From Pisaster brevispinus (taxonomy: Eukaryota > Echinodermata > Asteroidea > Forcipulatida > Asteriidae), in contig JAMKCF010000019.1 of NCBI GenBank assembly GCA_023634235.1, forward strand, positions 9,379,684-9,443,683: 64,000 nt of DNA. The letters run 5' to 3'. The stretch's first letter is position 1. Each line of letters begins with the position of its first letter. Positions 1 through 56,510 of the stretch are shown here, in pieces. Both the position numbers and the translations under genes were made by a program. The notes beneath the pieces were generated by a model that saw nothing but the letters and a program-made list of their open reading frames with translations, was not told where the DNA came from and made no database searches.

Positions 1-115
1 AAGTCCAAGAAATTTGCTGTTTAGTTAGTGGAGAATATTGGAGGATTCAGAACAGTCTCTAGCCAAAAACAACATGGGAAGGGTTCAATTAAAAAACAAC
101 CCCATACGACTCACC

Positions 116-548
116 CAGGGCTCAAATTTGGGGAGAAATCCACAAGACCGAAGGGGCTTGTAGCTCAAAATGTTTACTGAACCACAGCTGTTTTTATTAG
201 ACCAGAATCAAAATGAGAAAAAAAACTTTCTGACGCAGTTTAACATGCATTTAACTGTGTTAAATTTGAACAAGCACAACGACATGTAAGAGAAGATTCA
301 TCTTGTTTGTCTTTATGAGTTTTAAGTTTAATACTTCATTACTCAATAGAATTGAGCAGGTATTTTATCAGACTCAAAGTCAACATTTTAACATAAAATG
401 TTTTTGTTCAAGATAATACAGTGAGGTATTATTAATTGTTAGTATTAAAACTTTAAAAAATAAAGACAGATGGACTTGTCTGGTCATAACTTTACTGCCC
501 CAACACTAACACTAGTAGCCTGCAGTCCAGTGTAAAATTAGAGCCCTG
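116..548 (+). repeat. CAGGGCTC-ended TIR element, copy 1
   Basis: It starts CAGGGCTCAAATTT and ends AAATTAGAGCCCTG, an imperfect terminal inverted repeat. Internal ACAAGACC and GGACTTGT segments are shared with copies at 57036-57420 and 59335-59684. No protein is encoded. The end sequence resembles hAT-type termini, but no 8-bp duplication is visible. Confidence 0.7.
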
Positions 549-2614
549 TTACTGAAACTTGCCATGTGAATGGAAACTTGAATGGAAACTGAATGGGAAA
601 AGAAAGCAAGGGTGTTCTGTGTGCAGTTTCTACCGTCTGATTCAGGGAAAACCTTCATTTATTTCAATCTCAAAGGAGTGACTATGCTTGAGTCATGTAC
701 ATGTAGTCATGTACGTATTGCGAGGCTTTGTAATTTATACTGAATGAGCTCATCCAACTGGACACATTTATGATGGCTCTTTGCTCTTAATACGTCACTA
801 GGGGCAAATGAAGCAATTGCCTCATCGACCCCTGGTCTTTGCCTTGGTGCCCTTTGAAATGTCCCAGTAGAAATATTCATATTTGTACCTCGTTGAGTTG
901 CCTTACTAATGTCTAAGGAAAAAGCTGCTTTGCCCGGACATACATGTAGTGTCCGACCTGTCTTTGTCCTTACTGCAGCTTCCAAACAGTGAATTTGATT
1001 AGTAATTATAACAATGATACAAAAATAATTTTACAAATTTCCTATATTGTGCTATTTGGGCTCATTTGGATGGCAGTAATCAAAATAAGCAAGAGGGATT
1101 TGTTGTCAAATCGTTTTGTTGACTTTCACAAAACGTCAGGAGAGATTTCTCAGGAGGATACTAGTGTAATCTTTACAATGTATTTCAGTGAGCTTTTAGA
1201 GTGAAAAAATTTACCAATCATGGTTTTCAACAACAAATTTTTATGGCCAATCTATTCACAAAGTATACAAACACACAAAATTAAATTGTAGATATTTGAA
1301 CAGTAATGACACATTTAAGGAAAGCAAGAAAAAACAATTGTAAATTTTCAAATTTACAGAAATTAACAGGGCAGAAATTCCTGTTTTTGGTTTTTAAATC
1401 AGAATCTCAAGTAATTGCACGTTTGTGTTTACTATTTGGTCAGTGAAATTGAGGCCTGGGGTATATACATGGATGGTGGATAAACACTTTACTAAACCTG
1501 TACTAGGCACATCTGCTGCGTGTTATAATTATTTACATGTACTCATAAATCAATAAATTCCATTCCTACTCAGACTTGTTTGCTGCAGAAGCCTACAATG
1601 TACATTTATACACAAAAATTTATAAAAAAAATTAATAAAAATGTTAATGGTATATTTTTGTTGAGCTCTCTTTACACTGGGTGTCACAGTTCTTACATGT
1701 ACATGTAGAGCTGTAAAATGAATCTTCTGAAGCCTACAAGGAAATAAAACCAATGAAAAATTATTGTTTATTTCTGGTCAATCCAACTCTAAAAACAGAT
1801 ATGGACAATTTCTCAGTAGTCATTATTTGTCACCCATTTTTTTCCCCTGTTTTTTTAGCCAAAATAATAATTGACTACATGCTGTCCCTTATAGATTCAT
1901 TGGCTGGAAAATAAGAATGTGATTGAAAATATTTATTATCAGCCACGTTATGGGGACGTCTGCTAAAAATAGTGAACATTGGAAATATTTTCCAGGGTGC
2001 CCAAAACTCCATGGTGGCCGTGACAATAAACTTACTGGCCCAATGAATACATGATGGATGTTCATGAACTGTGTGTACAGGTATGATGTACAGTATGTGC
2101 ATACTGTCATGCGTCATGTGCTTTATTAACTGTACGTACATTAACTTTACATTACAGCTTGTACAGGGCATTAACCATGTTAACTGTACGTACTTGTTCA
2201 TACATGTACATGTAGATTCTATAATTTAGCTGTATACATGTACAGTACATGTACGTTCATGGTTCTGTAGTCAGCCAATTTAAATGTACAATTTCATACA
2301 CTGCTTCAAGTTCTCAAGGTGTACCAATCACCCAGCAGTATGCACTATACGTACTTACAGTATAATGCAATATTGATTAGCTATATTTTGAAGGACACAC
2401 AACAAAGGAAATCTCAACGCAATATTTATTATCTGTCTGCTGGATCATTGTTTACATTGTTTACACTATACATTACATGTACACGCTCTCTGTTTTGTGA
2501 TATTAATTGTAATAGTCCATTAAAATTCACCTACATGTTCATGTACTATGAGCAGGCCCTACTTGTCTAAAACAAGAAAAACTAAACACAATTTTACACA
2601 AGATTGAAGATGCA

Positions 2615-2735
2615 TAGAGTCTGAAGTGTAACATCTGGGAGGTTCCCCTCCAGGTCTAGAAAAAGGTGAAACCCAATCCCATGAGCCCATTTTCCAGGAA
2701 TTTTCACATTTATCAAAAGATCTCATTCCTGACAT
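2615..2735 (+). repeat. Dispersed CCAGGAATTTTCA repeat, fragment
   Basis: Holds TAACATCTGGGAGGTTC, GGTCTAGAAAAAGG and CCATTTTCCAGGAATTTTCA. It matches the right ends of the copies at 11795 and 38900. Confidence 0.65.
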
Positions 2736-3603
2736 TAGTATTTGGTCATGCATATTTATATTTGTTTGTTTTTAAATGCATTTTTTTATGACAAATGTAC
2801 AGTGTCTCTGCATTGAGACAATGTTGATATTGGAGATTGTAATTAGTTGCTTATTACCATCAGGCCTAGGTCACTACATGTATGTTCTTGCAAGGGCAGG
2901 GCAGATTTTCCTCAGCGAAGGGTATCTCTATGAGGAAAATGTTGATACGTCTACTGAACATTTTAAGGGGCACTAAGGCAATGACCAGAAGCATGAAGGC
3001 AATTTCCTCTGTTGCCTCTGTGAACTATCAAGCCTGCATCATCATCATTCATCAAGGGAATATCTGTTGGAAGGGTTGACCAGATCTTATTTAATTTGTA
3101 GCTCACAGGCCTAAGGCTGTCTAGTCCCAAGCCCTACATGGTATCGACCTCTGTATGCACTCTTTTACTACTGCATTACATTGTTGCATAGTGCACAATA
3201 TGCATCTAATGCATCTAGGTTCAACTTTGAGGCCTACTGTCAATATGTGCAGTACAAAACTTCCCTTGCCATTTGATGCACTTTGCTCATTAGCTTAAAG
3301 TTATAGACTCGGATTCTTCTTGGCAGGAACAATCTAAGCCTACTAACATTAAAATCCAAATCCACTAAAATAGTTAGAGATCTGCGTGTTCTTGTACTTG
3401 TATCTCTCTAGAGCTACATGCAAGAACAATCCATATTCAATACTTACTTGTCTTGAACACGGACTCAGCAAAGTAATGAATATTATCATACAAAATTATT
3501 ATTTTTTTTTTCAAGGTCATAATTGCAGTGATTTAGAAACGACGTTGTGAAGGCTGGTCATTATTAGAAGTCTCGTTCATACCCAACATGCTACATGTAG
3601 CTG

Positions 3604-3815
3604 CATTAATCCTCCAAAGTCAAATGATAACTACATGTATGAGTTGTGTTGGATCCATAGACTGCCTCAGTCCTCCAAAATCAACCCATATCAGGTTATG
3701 TGGGATCCCTACTGCCTCAGTCCTCCGAAATCAACCAACATGAATTTTTGTTGGGTGGCTTCTGCGTCAACCCTTCAATATCAACTGATATATTGAGTTG
3801 TGTAGGATCCCCTGT
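3604..3815 (+). repeat. Tandem array, about 4 units of 50-60 bp
   Basis: Units begin near 3604, 3666, 3716 and 3765. The core is CAGTCCTCCAAAATCAACC followed by GTTGTGTGGGATCCC-like text. It ends 133 bp before KLC exon a. Confidence 0.75.
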
Positions 3816-3897
3816 ACCTTCATGTCGGTGACTGTCAATTTTGCTTTGATTTGGTTGATTTTGAAGCACCCAGGAAGGCTATGGATTATGATTTTAA

Positions 3898-47275
<43,378 letters not shown>

Positions 47276-49038
47276 AAAAAAAGGTTGAATTTATTTGGTC
47301 ATTTTCCTCAACAGAAATGCCACTCACATACTAAAAAAAAACCACCTAGAAATCCTGAGGTCTTTCATCCCCATGTATGGCTTTGGTATTTCCTGTGATG
47401 GAGCCAGTTATACTAAACCCATTTGGTTCATTTTATATCATTCCTGATTTCTTGAACGGTCGCAGACGCTATCGGAAAGTTGTCAGAATTGCCCCTCATG
47501 TTGACAAAACAAAATCACAAAGGGGAAAGTTCCACTAACAAAAACTCCTTCCACTCGCACTTCAAATATCATTACTCATCACATTGCAATTTAACCAGAT
47601 CAAGTATTTCTGTAATGGATTCATTGGTTTGTTTTCTAAATCCTGGATCATAAAATTGCTCTTCTTTAAATTTCCCTGGTTTTGTTTTTTGTACTGTAAT
47701 ATTTTTTTCAAAAATTTGTTGAAATTGAAGTATAATTAAGGAATTTGGGCTACTTGAAATTGCTTTTGGCATCAATAGTTTTTTGAAATAATATGAAGCA
47801 AGGGTAACATTAACTGAACTATAATAACTGCAAATTTTTCAGCAATTATTGTCTTCTTATTAAAAAAACCCAGCATTATTTTGTTTATGTTTATGGGGAG
47901 ATGTTCCACCATCTGGTCTTCCACTTCTCCAAATCTGCATTTATTTTTAAGTTTGTCCCAAGGGATTATACTCGTCAGATGGGGTAATTTGATCACAATT
48001 GTTTGATACTGAAATCATCCCTTGGGGTATTGAGGTTAAAATTGTCCCCAATTTTTGTGTTTTAATTCTCACCAGTAACAACTAGACACTGTTGAAGTTT
48101 GTCATTCTATGTATGAAGGACGTGCAAGAATGGAAAGTGCAAAGATTCTCACAAATCCATGTGGCACACAACATTTTACACCTTTGTTAAAATGAGTAAA
48201 CATGTTCACTATTGACTCATTCACTTGACGTCATCACCCCTGATAAATCCTAAATAATAGTAATAAGAGATGCTTCTTATATAGCACTCAAAACCGTCAC
48301 TCATTGACGCACATGGCACTCAAACATTATTATAATTTTTCCTACAAGGTATGTGGAGCTACGTTTTTGAAGTATGTCACCTTTTTCCTTTACATAGCAC
48401 CATGTAATGGTTTACCAGGTCAAACCAGGAACACCGGGGTGAACCCCTTTTTGTTTGTGTCATTTTGAGAGTCAGTTTTCCTGTGTGCTTTGTGCACTGG
48501 GCTTTGTAGCGACACACCTATGGTTAGATGTGCAATCGCTACATGCCATTTAACTCAAAAAGTGGCAAACTAAGGGCTAGACAGCAGCCCTCTTGTGACG
48601 TCAGTGCAGTGGGTGTTAGTGTTAGACCATTCATCAACAGTCAGATCCCCACATTCCCCTTCCATTGGTATCACACATTGTGCAGTCTAGAGTATAAACA
48701 AAACAAACTTGACTGTCTTCGTAAACATTGCTTTGCAGTGGTTCTTTGGGTACATACTGTCACCTCGCTTAAAAAAAACCCAAGGACCTTGCACAAACTG
48801 CCATCTTGCATAAGCTATCACTGTATTCACTTCATGCCATGGATGTCAATGCATTGTCATGGTGATCGCTATCATATTATTGTATATATTAAATCTTGTC
48901 TTATCTGGTAATGAAATCATAAACGCTTGGTACTGCTTAAACTGGCATCCATTTGGACTGGACTTTAAGATTTTAACCCTCATCCCTGCATATTGACTGT
49001 AAATGAATTCATTCTCGGCTTGGGTATGAGGTTGAGAC

Positions 49039-49044
49039 AATAAA
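49039..49044 (+). terminator. Candidate proximal KLC poly(A) signal
   Basis: An AATAAA hexamer 1.8 kb after the KLC stop. A moderately T-rich stretch follows. It would give a shorter 3' UTR. A hexamer alone is weak evidence. Confidence 0.3.
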
Positions 49045-50202
49045 ATACTTTCATCAGTGAGTTTTTCCAAGAGAAAAATGAATTGAAGCGGAAAGTTTGA
49101 AGTTTAATCTCAAAGTCCATTAAACCAAATGTCATTCCTCTTTGTCCTTGAGTGGGAGCTTATGAAGAATACATGGCTTTTTCTCATAAAAAACTGTCCA
49201 AGAATTACTAACAAGGCCTTCAAAGCACTGCTCCATTCCATCCTTTCTTGCTTTTTTTTCACGGATGGAAAGTCTTATCTCAAAAACATCTATCAAGAGT
49301 TAAGTTGATGTGTGAATTCTTTATCTCACATCATTTTTTTCTCGTAAAGTTCAAATTCTACTGAGGCTTTAGAGAGCTGAACTTTTTGACTCTCTGTCTG
49401 GTACCCAGAAGGCAGCAGCAGAAAAGGGCCATGTATTCCAATTAGACCGGTTCATCACAACCTGACTGGTGTATTTCTTGTATTATTGTAACCATAGTTT
49501 GACAGTATATAAAATATATATGTACACTATAGTGTTCAGTGTAAATGTGTAATTAATGTATGCTGGTAACACATGCATACGTCAGTGATTCGCTACCAGT
49601 ATTTTTGCAGTGAAAATGTGTACGGAAGATCGGCTCTGTTTTGGGCATTTGTACAGATCTGCCCTAAGAAAGCACAAGTTTCGCTTTTTGAATACAGAAT
49701 TTAGGAAGATATCGTTATGGATGAGTGAATGAAAACATTTTTTTTTATCCGGTTCTAAAAAGAACAGTCATTGGAGATTTTTCTCAATGTATAAGCAGTA
49801 AACAAGTCCACAGCTACATAATATGTGGGATTCGGAAGTGGAAAATTGTCTGCAGTGATTTGTTACAAACTCTGGATCGAGATTGAGCAACATACTATCA
49901 TCATTTAAAAAGTCCAGCACAAAAGCCGAAAAACTTTTGGCGTTGAACCTCGCTGTGGGTGAACAATGACATGACATTGAAACATTAACTAAGAGTACAC
50001 ACGGAAAGTTTATGTGAATTCAAATGCCCCTAAACCAAGTCCAATGGGGCTTTAGTTACATTAAGCCCCAGTGCTTTGACTGTTTGGGTACAAGTGACTT
50101 GAGATGGGTCAATGACTTCAAATAACATAATCCATGGAAGTCAACTCTGCTACATTAGTCTTTCAAACTGACACACCCCCAATCACATCTAAATAATGAT
50201 AA

Positions 50203-50470
50203 CTAGTTCTTATAGCGCATTATACAATAATGTCTCAATGCTCTGTGCCCTGGCCATTGGGCCAATATCATTCCTGTAATCTTTCTCAGGGAGAAGGATT
50301 ACAGACCTGCTACTGTGGCCCCCCGAAGGCTTTTTCAAACACGATATCAGTCTCTACCCTCACAGGTACCCATTTTATACCCCTGGGTGAAGAGAAGCAA
50401 TTATAGTAAAGTACCTTGCTCAAGGAAACAAGTGTCCTGACCAGGACTCAAACCCACACCCCATTGACTT
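50203..50470 (-). repeat. tRNA-derived SINE (minus strand)
   Basis: On the plus strand it reads TACCCCTGGGTGAAGAGAAG, ACCTTGCTCAAGGAAACAAG and CCAGGACTCAAACCCACACC, the reverse complement of the blocks at 17551-17640. AATAATGATAACTAGTTCTT at the left is its tail. Confidence 0.7.
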
Positions 50471-51132
50471 AACCACAAGAACTCGGCCACAGCACCCTAC
50501 AAGATTAAGAATCGTTTTGATTGCTCGGATGTCCAGCACAGTTGATTCCTTGTGTGCTTTACAAGATAAGGCATCTCTCCGACCTCTCATCACTGAACAT
50601 TCTCAGTGGTTTCTTGCTGTTGTAGAATGTTGAAGGTCCTCTGTTTGATTCCCTTGGAGGTAGCTGTGGATCCTTTTTCCACAGGACTAGCGAAGCACTG
50701 AGTACACAGTGCCTTTTTAAAGTTTGAAATGGATCGGTCTAGGACCCTTCTTTGAACCTCTGTCCTGGTGCTGTTCACCTTCAGTTCTGTGTACTCTATC
50801 AATCTCATTGGTAGAACTCTGGATAGTGTAGTGATATCTTATGCTGATTGGACAGAACTAAAATCTGTAGCTGTTGGGCTAATGCTGTGCCTCCCATATT
50901 TCTTGTCTGAACGTACTCTTGGAACAGTTTTGATGTCATGGTCAAATCATTATGGTTATTGCCATTCATTGATACAGCAGATCTACCCATTTTCACTCCA
51001 AAATGTAGCATTCTAAAAAGGCTAAGTCTTGCTCATTTCATTTATTTATAGACACGCAGGATTGACTTATGTATAACTTGAGTAGACGCTTTTCGGGATT
51101 TTTTTTTTTTTAACTTCAAAGTATGAGCATTT

Positions 51133-51138
51133 AATAAA
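51133..51138 (+). terminator. Candidate alternative KLC poly(A) signal
   Basis: An AATAAA hexamer followed within 30 bp by GGTCAGTGTTGATGC, a GT-rich stretch as expected downstream of a cleavage site. It lies 3.9 kb after the stop. Confidence 0.35.
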
Positions 51139-51624
51139 CGGTCAGTGTTGATGCTTTACAAATTGTACATAAAGCTGTGCCTTTTAAAGTGGGTATAAAT
51201 TGATAGTTATGATATTTGTCACCCCAAGTTATTTCATGTTGTAAATCTGGATGACAGGATTATGTAAAGGAGTACATGTATATGTTTGAGAAAATCTTGG
51301 GATAACGTTTGTTATCCGTCGGTGTCACTGTGAAAGTAGAGTTTATTTTCTGGGTTTTTTTTTAGCATTCAAAATCACTAAGGTAACATTTTGCTGGTTG
51401 TGGTTTTTTTATGGAACTTGCAAGCAGTGTTTGCCGAAATGTGCTCTGAGGCATGTTGCGCCTGTATGATACAAAGCGTTGTTAAAAGCTGAAGAAATAA
51501 CTCAAAAGCAATACGGACAGTAAATGTTTCAGTAATTTCAAAGTCACATTTTTAATCGGTCGATAATAAAAATGCTTACTCCCCATTATTAGACCATTGA
51601 GCCTTTTGGTGCACCCGGCCAGCT

Positions 51625-51810
51625 GGATCCAATTTCATAAGGTGCTTAAGCACAAAATGTAGCTGAGCACAAAACAATTGTGCTTACCAGGAAAAGGATA
51701 CCAGCCAAAATACCATGTTCCATCTGTGACTGGTATCCTGCTTATTTTTGCTCAGAAGAAAATTGTGATACAATATTGTTTTGCTTAAGCAGCTCTATTA
51801 AATTGGGCAT
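51625..51810 (+). repeat. GGGCCCAATTTCATAGAGC foldback, copy 4
   Basis: Left GGATCCAATTTCATAAGGTG and right CAGCTCTATTAAATTGGGC. Central GGATACCAGCCAAAATACCA and GTGACTGGTATCC pair. It lies in the possible KLC 3' UTR. Confidence 0.75.
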
Positions 51811-52379
51811 TGGTCCTTGCTCATAACGATCCAAAATAATTCATCAAACAGTTCTCATAAAAATAGCATGACCCTTTTAATGAGAAGAATGGTTGCACAT
51901 TTTAAAACGCAACTGTCTTAAAGAGAATCTGTGCACCGAAAGGTCAAATGGTGAAACCAAGAATTGAAAAGGGGTGAGACTTACAGAAAATCACACACCA
52001 GGAGGAACTTTGGGCTTGGCCTCAAAATTCCAAAGCCACCCAAAGGGCACCAACAAAATTGTTTATTTGATTGAGATTATCACAGAAGTAATTTATTCTC
52101 GGCCAATAAAGTCACGGCCAAGTTGGCCATGACACAAGCATGTTTTTTTAAGGGGCATTGTGGCCAACTTGGCAGGGCATCACGGCCAGTGGCCTGCACA
52201 ACTAGTACTCAACATCCACATTAACTAAATCAACCAGCCAAATAAAGTTGATGAGTCCAAAGTGCTAAACTGAAATACCTTTTAGTGTATATCATGGTTT
52301 TCCTTTGGAATGTCTGCTGGTCCTGATTTGGAAGTTGATGATACAAACAAGGTGGAATTTTGGCAGTGGTTGTTGTAGT

Positions 52380-52620
52380 CGATACTCGTACTTGGGAATC
52401 GTACTCAGCTAGCAAAAAACAATAAATGTGTTGATACCTCATTTTGAAGTATTTTTCTTTATAAAGTATTTGTACTCAGAGATCCAATCACTTGGTACTC
52501 AGTTGTTGGACTCTGTACTCGGATATCAGAATACTCAGTACTCGGTGACTGGCACTCGTACTCGATGGTTTGAATACTTGTACTTGAGCACTACTCGGCC
52601 ACCCTAGGACTTGGCAGTAC
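52380..52620 (+). repeat. TACTCG/TACTTG-rich stretch
   Basis: GTACTCGGATATC, CAGTACTCGGTGACTGGCAC, TCGTACTCGATGG and related words recur irregularly. It looks like a decayed short tandem repeat inside the possible KLC 3' UTR. Confidence 0.6.
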
Positions 52621-54089
52621 TTGATACATGACTGAAAAGTACTTGACTACAACACTGAAATTTGGTAGGAGTTTGGGTCACAATGACTAGTATAATAATA
52701 ACGACTATAGCTGTCTTTAGGATTAGAAAACTATCCTTGCTAATTTTTTAAACGAACCTTAAGCAATACATAAATGTACAGTGTAAGACTGTTCAGTTTT
52801 TTATAATAGATGAAGAAATCAAGTCTCTATACACTATTGGTAACATCTTTAACTATCTCAGTTTTCATTTGAAAACTGCAAAGACATTGCTTTTTTTTTC
52901 TTCTCCTTTTTGGTGAGTCTTGTAACAATTTCTCCTCTGAAAAATGATTTAAGAATTGGTTGGGTTTTATTTATGTTTCACCAAGGATAACAATTTGAGA
53001 AATTTGTTTTTGCAGATCTTGCTTTAGTTTCTAGTGAAGCACCTTGTAAAATGAGATGATGCTCTACAAACCTTCTGGAATGATGAATTTAGTTAACGTT
53101 TCTCTTACAAACTGACATAAAACTTTAAATGTTGTGGGGTTTTTTTTTCACCTGCATAGAGCCTAAAATTAGGTCATTACCAAAGTGTACATGGACTTCA
53201 TTTGTTTATTTTGATTAACTACCTGTGTGTTTTTTGAGTTGAAGATTACTCCTTCATACTCGTGTACCCTACGTGTATCAAATGCAATATAATCCTGGTA
53301 GATGACATAACTAGACTGATAGACATCCATTTTGAGTTGTAGGTTGACCGTAGTCGTAATACTTGCATGATACATCCGTTTCAGACGAGACAGGGTTTAG
53401 TATCCGTCTTGAAAGGCTGAAGATATTGGTTAGTTTATGAAGAAAGAAAACCAAAAAAAAAACATGATGGATCTAAATCCTGCCTCTCATGAAGTTTTAT
53501 ACTAAATCATATTTTGTCAAGCAATAATTTCATAAGCAAGGTTGGTTCAATTGCTTTTGTTCTTGCTTGTTTTACAATTTTATTTATACATTTTTTTGAG
53601 GGGAGTTGGTATTACCAAAGATCGGCAAGATGTATTTTGAAGCTGATACTTTAAAGTAAGAGTTGTGAAACCAGCTTGGTATTTTAATTTTTGGTTTATT
53701 CCTTTTTTTTCTCATTTGGGATATTTATATCCCATGGTTTGCGTGTGTATTGGTAAAAGAACAAAAATAACAGATTTTGAAACTCAAACATATACATGTA
53801 CTCTTGTAGGACTCAATATAATGTGTGTATAGACTGTGTGTCTGATAAACTCCTATTGTAACACATTCCAAAAGTTCAGAATTTAACAATTAACATAGCA
53901 CCTTGTAGAAACCCCAGAATTTATTGTCAAATGTTTATACCTAGAACAATCAAGCTAAAGATAAATGTACATCAACAGGTGGAACACGATGTATTGATTT
54001 TAAATGTAAAGAGACGGTAAACTTGGGCAATGTTCATGGCCTTGCTTTCAATTCAGATACTATGTGCTTACAGTCACATTTTTCATCAA

Positions 54090-54280
54090 GGCCCATCTTC
54101 ACAGAGCTGCTGAAGCACATTAGGTAATTAAGCACAGTTCATCTATGCTTACTGGAATAAGATTACCAGCCAAAACACAATGTGACATGTGCCATGTGTG
54201 CCTGGTGGCCTGCTTATTTTTGCTGAGCAGGAAACTGTTAAGCACTGTTCTGCTGAAGCAGCTCTATGAAATTGGGCCCA
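54090..54280 (+). repeat. GGGCCCAATTTCATAGAGC foldback, copy 5
   Basis: Left GGCCCATCTTCACAGAGCTG and right CAGCTCTATGAAATTGGGCC. The inner arms are TGCTGAAGCAC and AGCACTGTTCTGCTGAAGCA. It lies in the possible KLC 3' UTR. Confidence 0.75.
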
Positions 54281-54381
54281 GAATTACTACTCGGATTGGT
54301 TAGAGAACAGTCTGGTTATGAGAAGGGAGGACCATTAAACTACACAAGGTGTTCAAAATGTCTTTGCTACAAAATGACAGG

Positions 54382-54615
54382 CCTGTGATTTTCGAGGATT
54401 TTTCCTGATCTCCCTGCCCTTTCAGGTTTTCTTGAAAATAGGAAAATTTCCATCACACCAAATATGAGGTACTCGCCCTCATTATAACCAAACATCTTGA
54501 TTTCTATTTGAAAGGATGTAGAGAGTCTGTAAACCTCCTAAACGTAAATTCAGGTAGCTTCATCTCCAGACCAAGAGGAAAGTGTCATCCAATTTTCAGG
54601 ATGTTTCATTTTCAT
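54382..54615 (+). repeat. Dispersed GATTTCAGGATTTTC repeat, copy 4
   Basis: Starts CCTGTGATTTTCGAGGATTT and includes CAGGTTTTCTTGAAAATAGG and GTAAACCTCCTAAACG. It is diverged from the copies at 11795 and 38900. Confidence 0.6.
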
Positions 54616-55569
54616 ACATTGTGCTATGATTATGTGCTGATGTAAGCGCCTAAATATCTGCCAATTAAGCGTCTATTCTTGACATACAGTCCGCATTGCC
54701 ATGACATTTTGCCCGGACAAAAGTTATCCATTTAAATTAACTGTAAATTTGTTTGTAGTTAGTGTAAATTGGACAATTATTAAATAGCCTTTAGCGTCAC
54801 TGTTCAAATGAATTTTCCCCATTTTGCTGTTGGCAATGGCAGGGCTGCACAATCTTCCCGATTTAACTTAATATTCAGATGTGTGAGGTTTTTTTATGAT
54901 TTTATTAATTTATAGATTTAAGATATTTATGAATGTTTCTATCGACATTACATGGTACAGGGCATATCTCAACATGTTGGAATTAACACAGAATTGCTAA
55001 AGCATTTTCACTGAGTGTTTTCACTGAGTGCGTTCGTCTGCTGAAAGAGCTGTCGCACGATCGTCAGCATGATCTTGGAATACCATTCTAGATATCGGAA
55101 TATATGGACTCATTGGTCGCTAATAGTTGCTTCTATAGAATTTGTATAGATCAGAAATTATCCGTAGATACTGTCCTCAGATTGCTGCTGCTTGTTAGAG
55201 GATCCTAATCTGTAGATTCTTATCATGGTGTGGCCATCTTTGTTAGATCTCCCGTGTACACACTGACAATGCTGGTTATAAATCTCATTTTTTGTATCTA
55301 GGGACCAGACTGTTGAGTTCCCTGAACACACAATGGCAAAGATAGTTATCTATCTCATTTCATACAAAGCTACCAGACTGTTTTTTAAATCTTAGCCTCA
55401 CTTTAATAACATCGGGTTGAATTGGAGAAAAAGAAAGATGGCTGTACCGTGACAAGGATCTATTCTGTTCACATTGTTCTTGCTTCAAAAGAAACAGCTC
55501 GACCAAAGATTGGTGGACATTTGTGTGAGCCGTGGGTAATTTTACATAACTATAATTATTTCAATGTGA

Positions 55570-55575
55570 AATAAA
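55570..55575 (+). terminator. Candidate distal KLC poly(A) signal
   Basis: An AATAAA followed about 25-45 bp later by a GT/T-rich stretch (CTGTTCCTTGGTTTTATTTC), the usual layout of an animal cleavage site. It lies about 850 bp before the NEPRO start codon on the same strand. Confidence 0.5.
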
Positions 55576-55590
55576 GATAAATTAATGCTG

Positions 55591-56425
55591 TATGAAATGA
55601 TTCTGTTCCTTGGTTTTATTTCTGTCTGATGAATAGACTCAATCGGCGACTGGAGTCACTCGACTCATAGTGGGTAAACAATGGAAACAAACCAAGCAAG
55701 TGACGCACAGTGTGCGTGGAAAAGCAGGGCTGCTTCTGAGTGCATCTGCCATGAGGTGGGAAGCAGCCATGCTTTTCCATGTGTGGGCTTTGCCTGCTTG
55801 GTTCGTTTACTTTGTATACCAATTATGAGGACTCAGGTCACCGATGATTGTGTCTATTTCCTTGTTGTTTTGAGACTTTTTGTTGAAGACTTGCAGTGGC
55901 CTACCTAGACTTTTTTTTTGTTTTAAAGGTAGGAGGGGGCGAAGAAAAAAATCGGAAAAGAGCAGAGGGCTGTATACCTTCAGCTCACCTGAGTTATTTT
56001 GTCTTAAATGTTTTCTTCTTGTGGCCCCTTAACAAGAATGGCTTTTAGTCTTGTTTTGAGCAAACTTGCAGTAAAAAAATGTTTAAAAAGTGTTTTTAAA
56101 AAACTACTTTGCTCAATTGATGATACGTCGAACCTGAAGTTGCTGTTTTGCTGAGTCCCTAATAATACCTAATTTCATTCTAGAGTTTGAGCTAATAACC
56201 CCCCCCCCCCCGCCCCTGGCTAACACGCCCATCCATCGGTACTTCTTTTGGCCTTTCGTACCTCTAGAGGGCGCTACATTTTAAAACGTGAATCCACAGA
56301 CATAATAAAAAAAAATTATATTATATGTCTGTGCGTGAATCTGAGCCCTGTATTACACCCAGACGTCATTGTGTAATATTTTATCATTTAATACGAAGGC
56401 GACCAGTCTCTAGAGGGAGAACAAG
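55591..56425 (+). promoter_or_regulatory. Intergenic region and likely NEPRO 5' region
   Basis: 835 bp between the distal KLC signal and the NEPRO start codon. It has a C-run near 56200 and a small inverted repeat at 56295-56330 (CAGACATAATA / TATATGTCTG). No TATA box was clear. Promoter function is inferred from position only. Open frames at 55616-55908 look accidental. Confidence 0.4.
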
Positions 56426-56510
56426 ATGTCAGCCCCCATGTGGAACCGATGTGAAGTTTCTCCACCACCTATTGCGAGTTGTTCGTACAATTGCTACGAA
56501 GTTGAAGAAG
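56426..56510 (+). CDS. NEPRO: NEPRO exon 1 with start codon
   Basis: ATG at 56426 with A at -3. It encodes MSAPMWNRCEVSPPPIASCS and YNCYEVEE plus one base; donor GTGTGT at 56511. W-N-R close to the start is a NEPRO trait. Two other frames are also open here, but only this one carries the start and fits the next exon. Confidence 0.7.

Larger units (their letters stand above)
47276..55590 (+). other. Possible very long KLC 3' UTR
   Basis: The 8.3 kb after the KLC stop has no coding exon that I can support on either strand and reaches a strong polyadenylation signal at 55570. Earlier AATAAA sites at 49039 and 51133 allow shorter forms. It holds a reverse SINE (50203-50470), two foldbacks (51625-51810 and 54090-54280), a palindromic GGCCAAGTTGGCC segment (about 52095-52190), a TACTCG-rich stretch (52380-52620) and a dispersed repeat (54382-54615). 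The far end of the transcript is inference; some of this may be intergenic. Confidence 0.45.
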
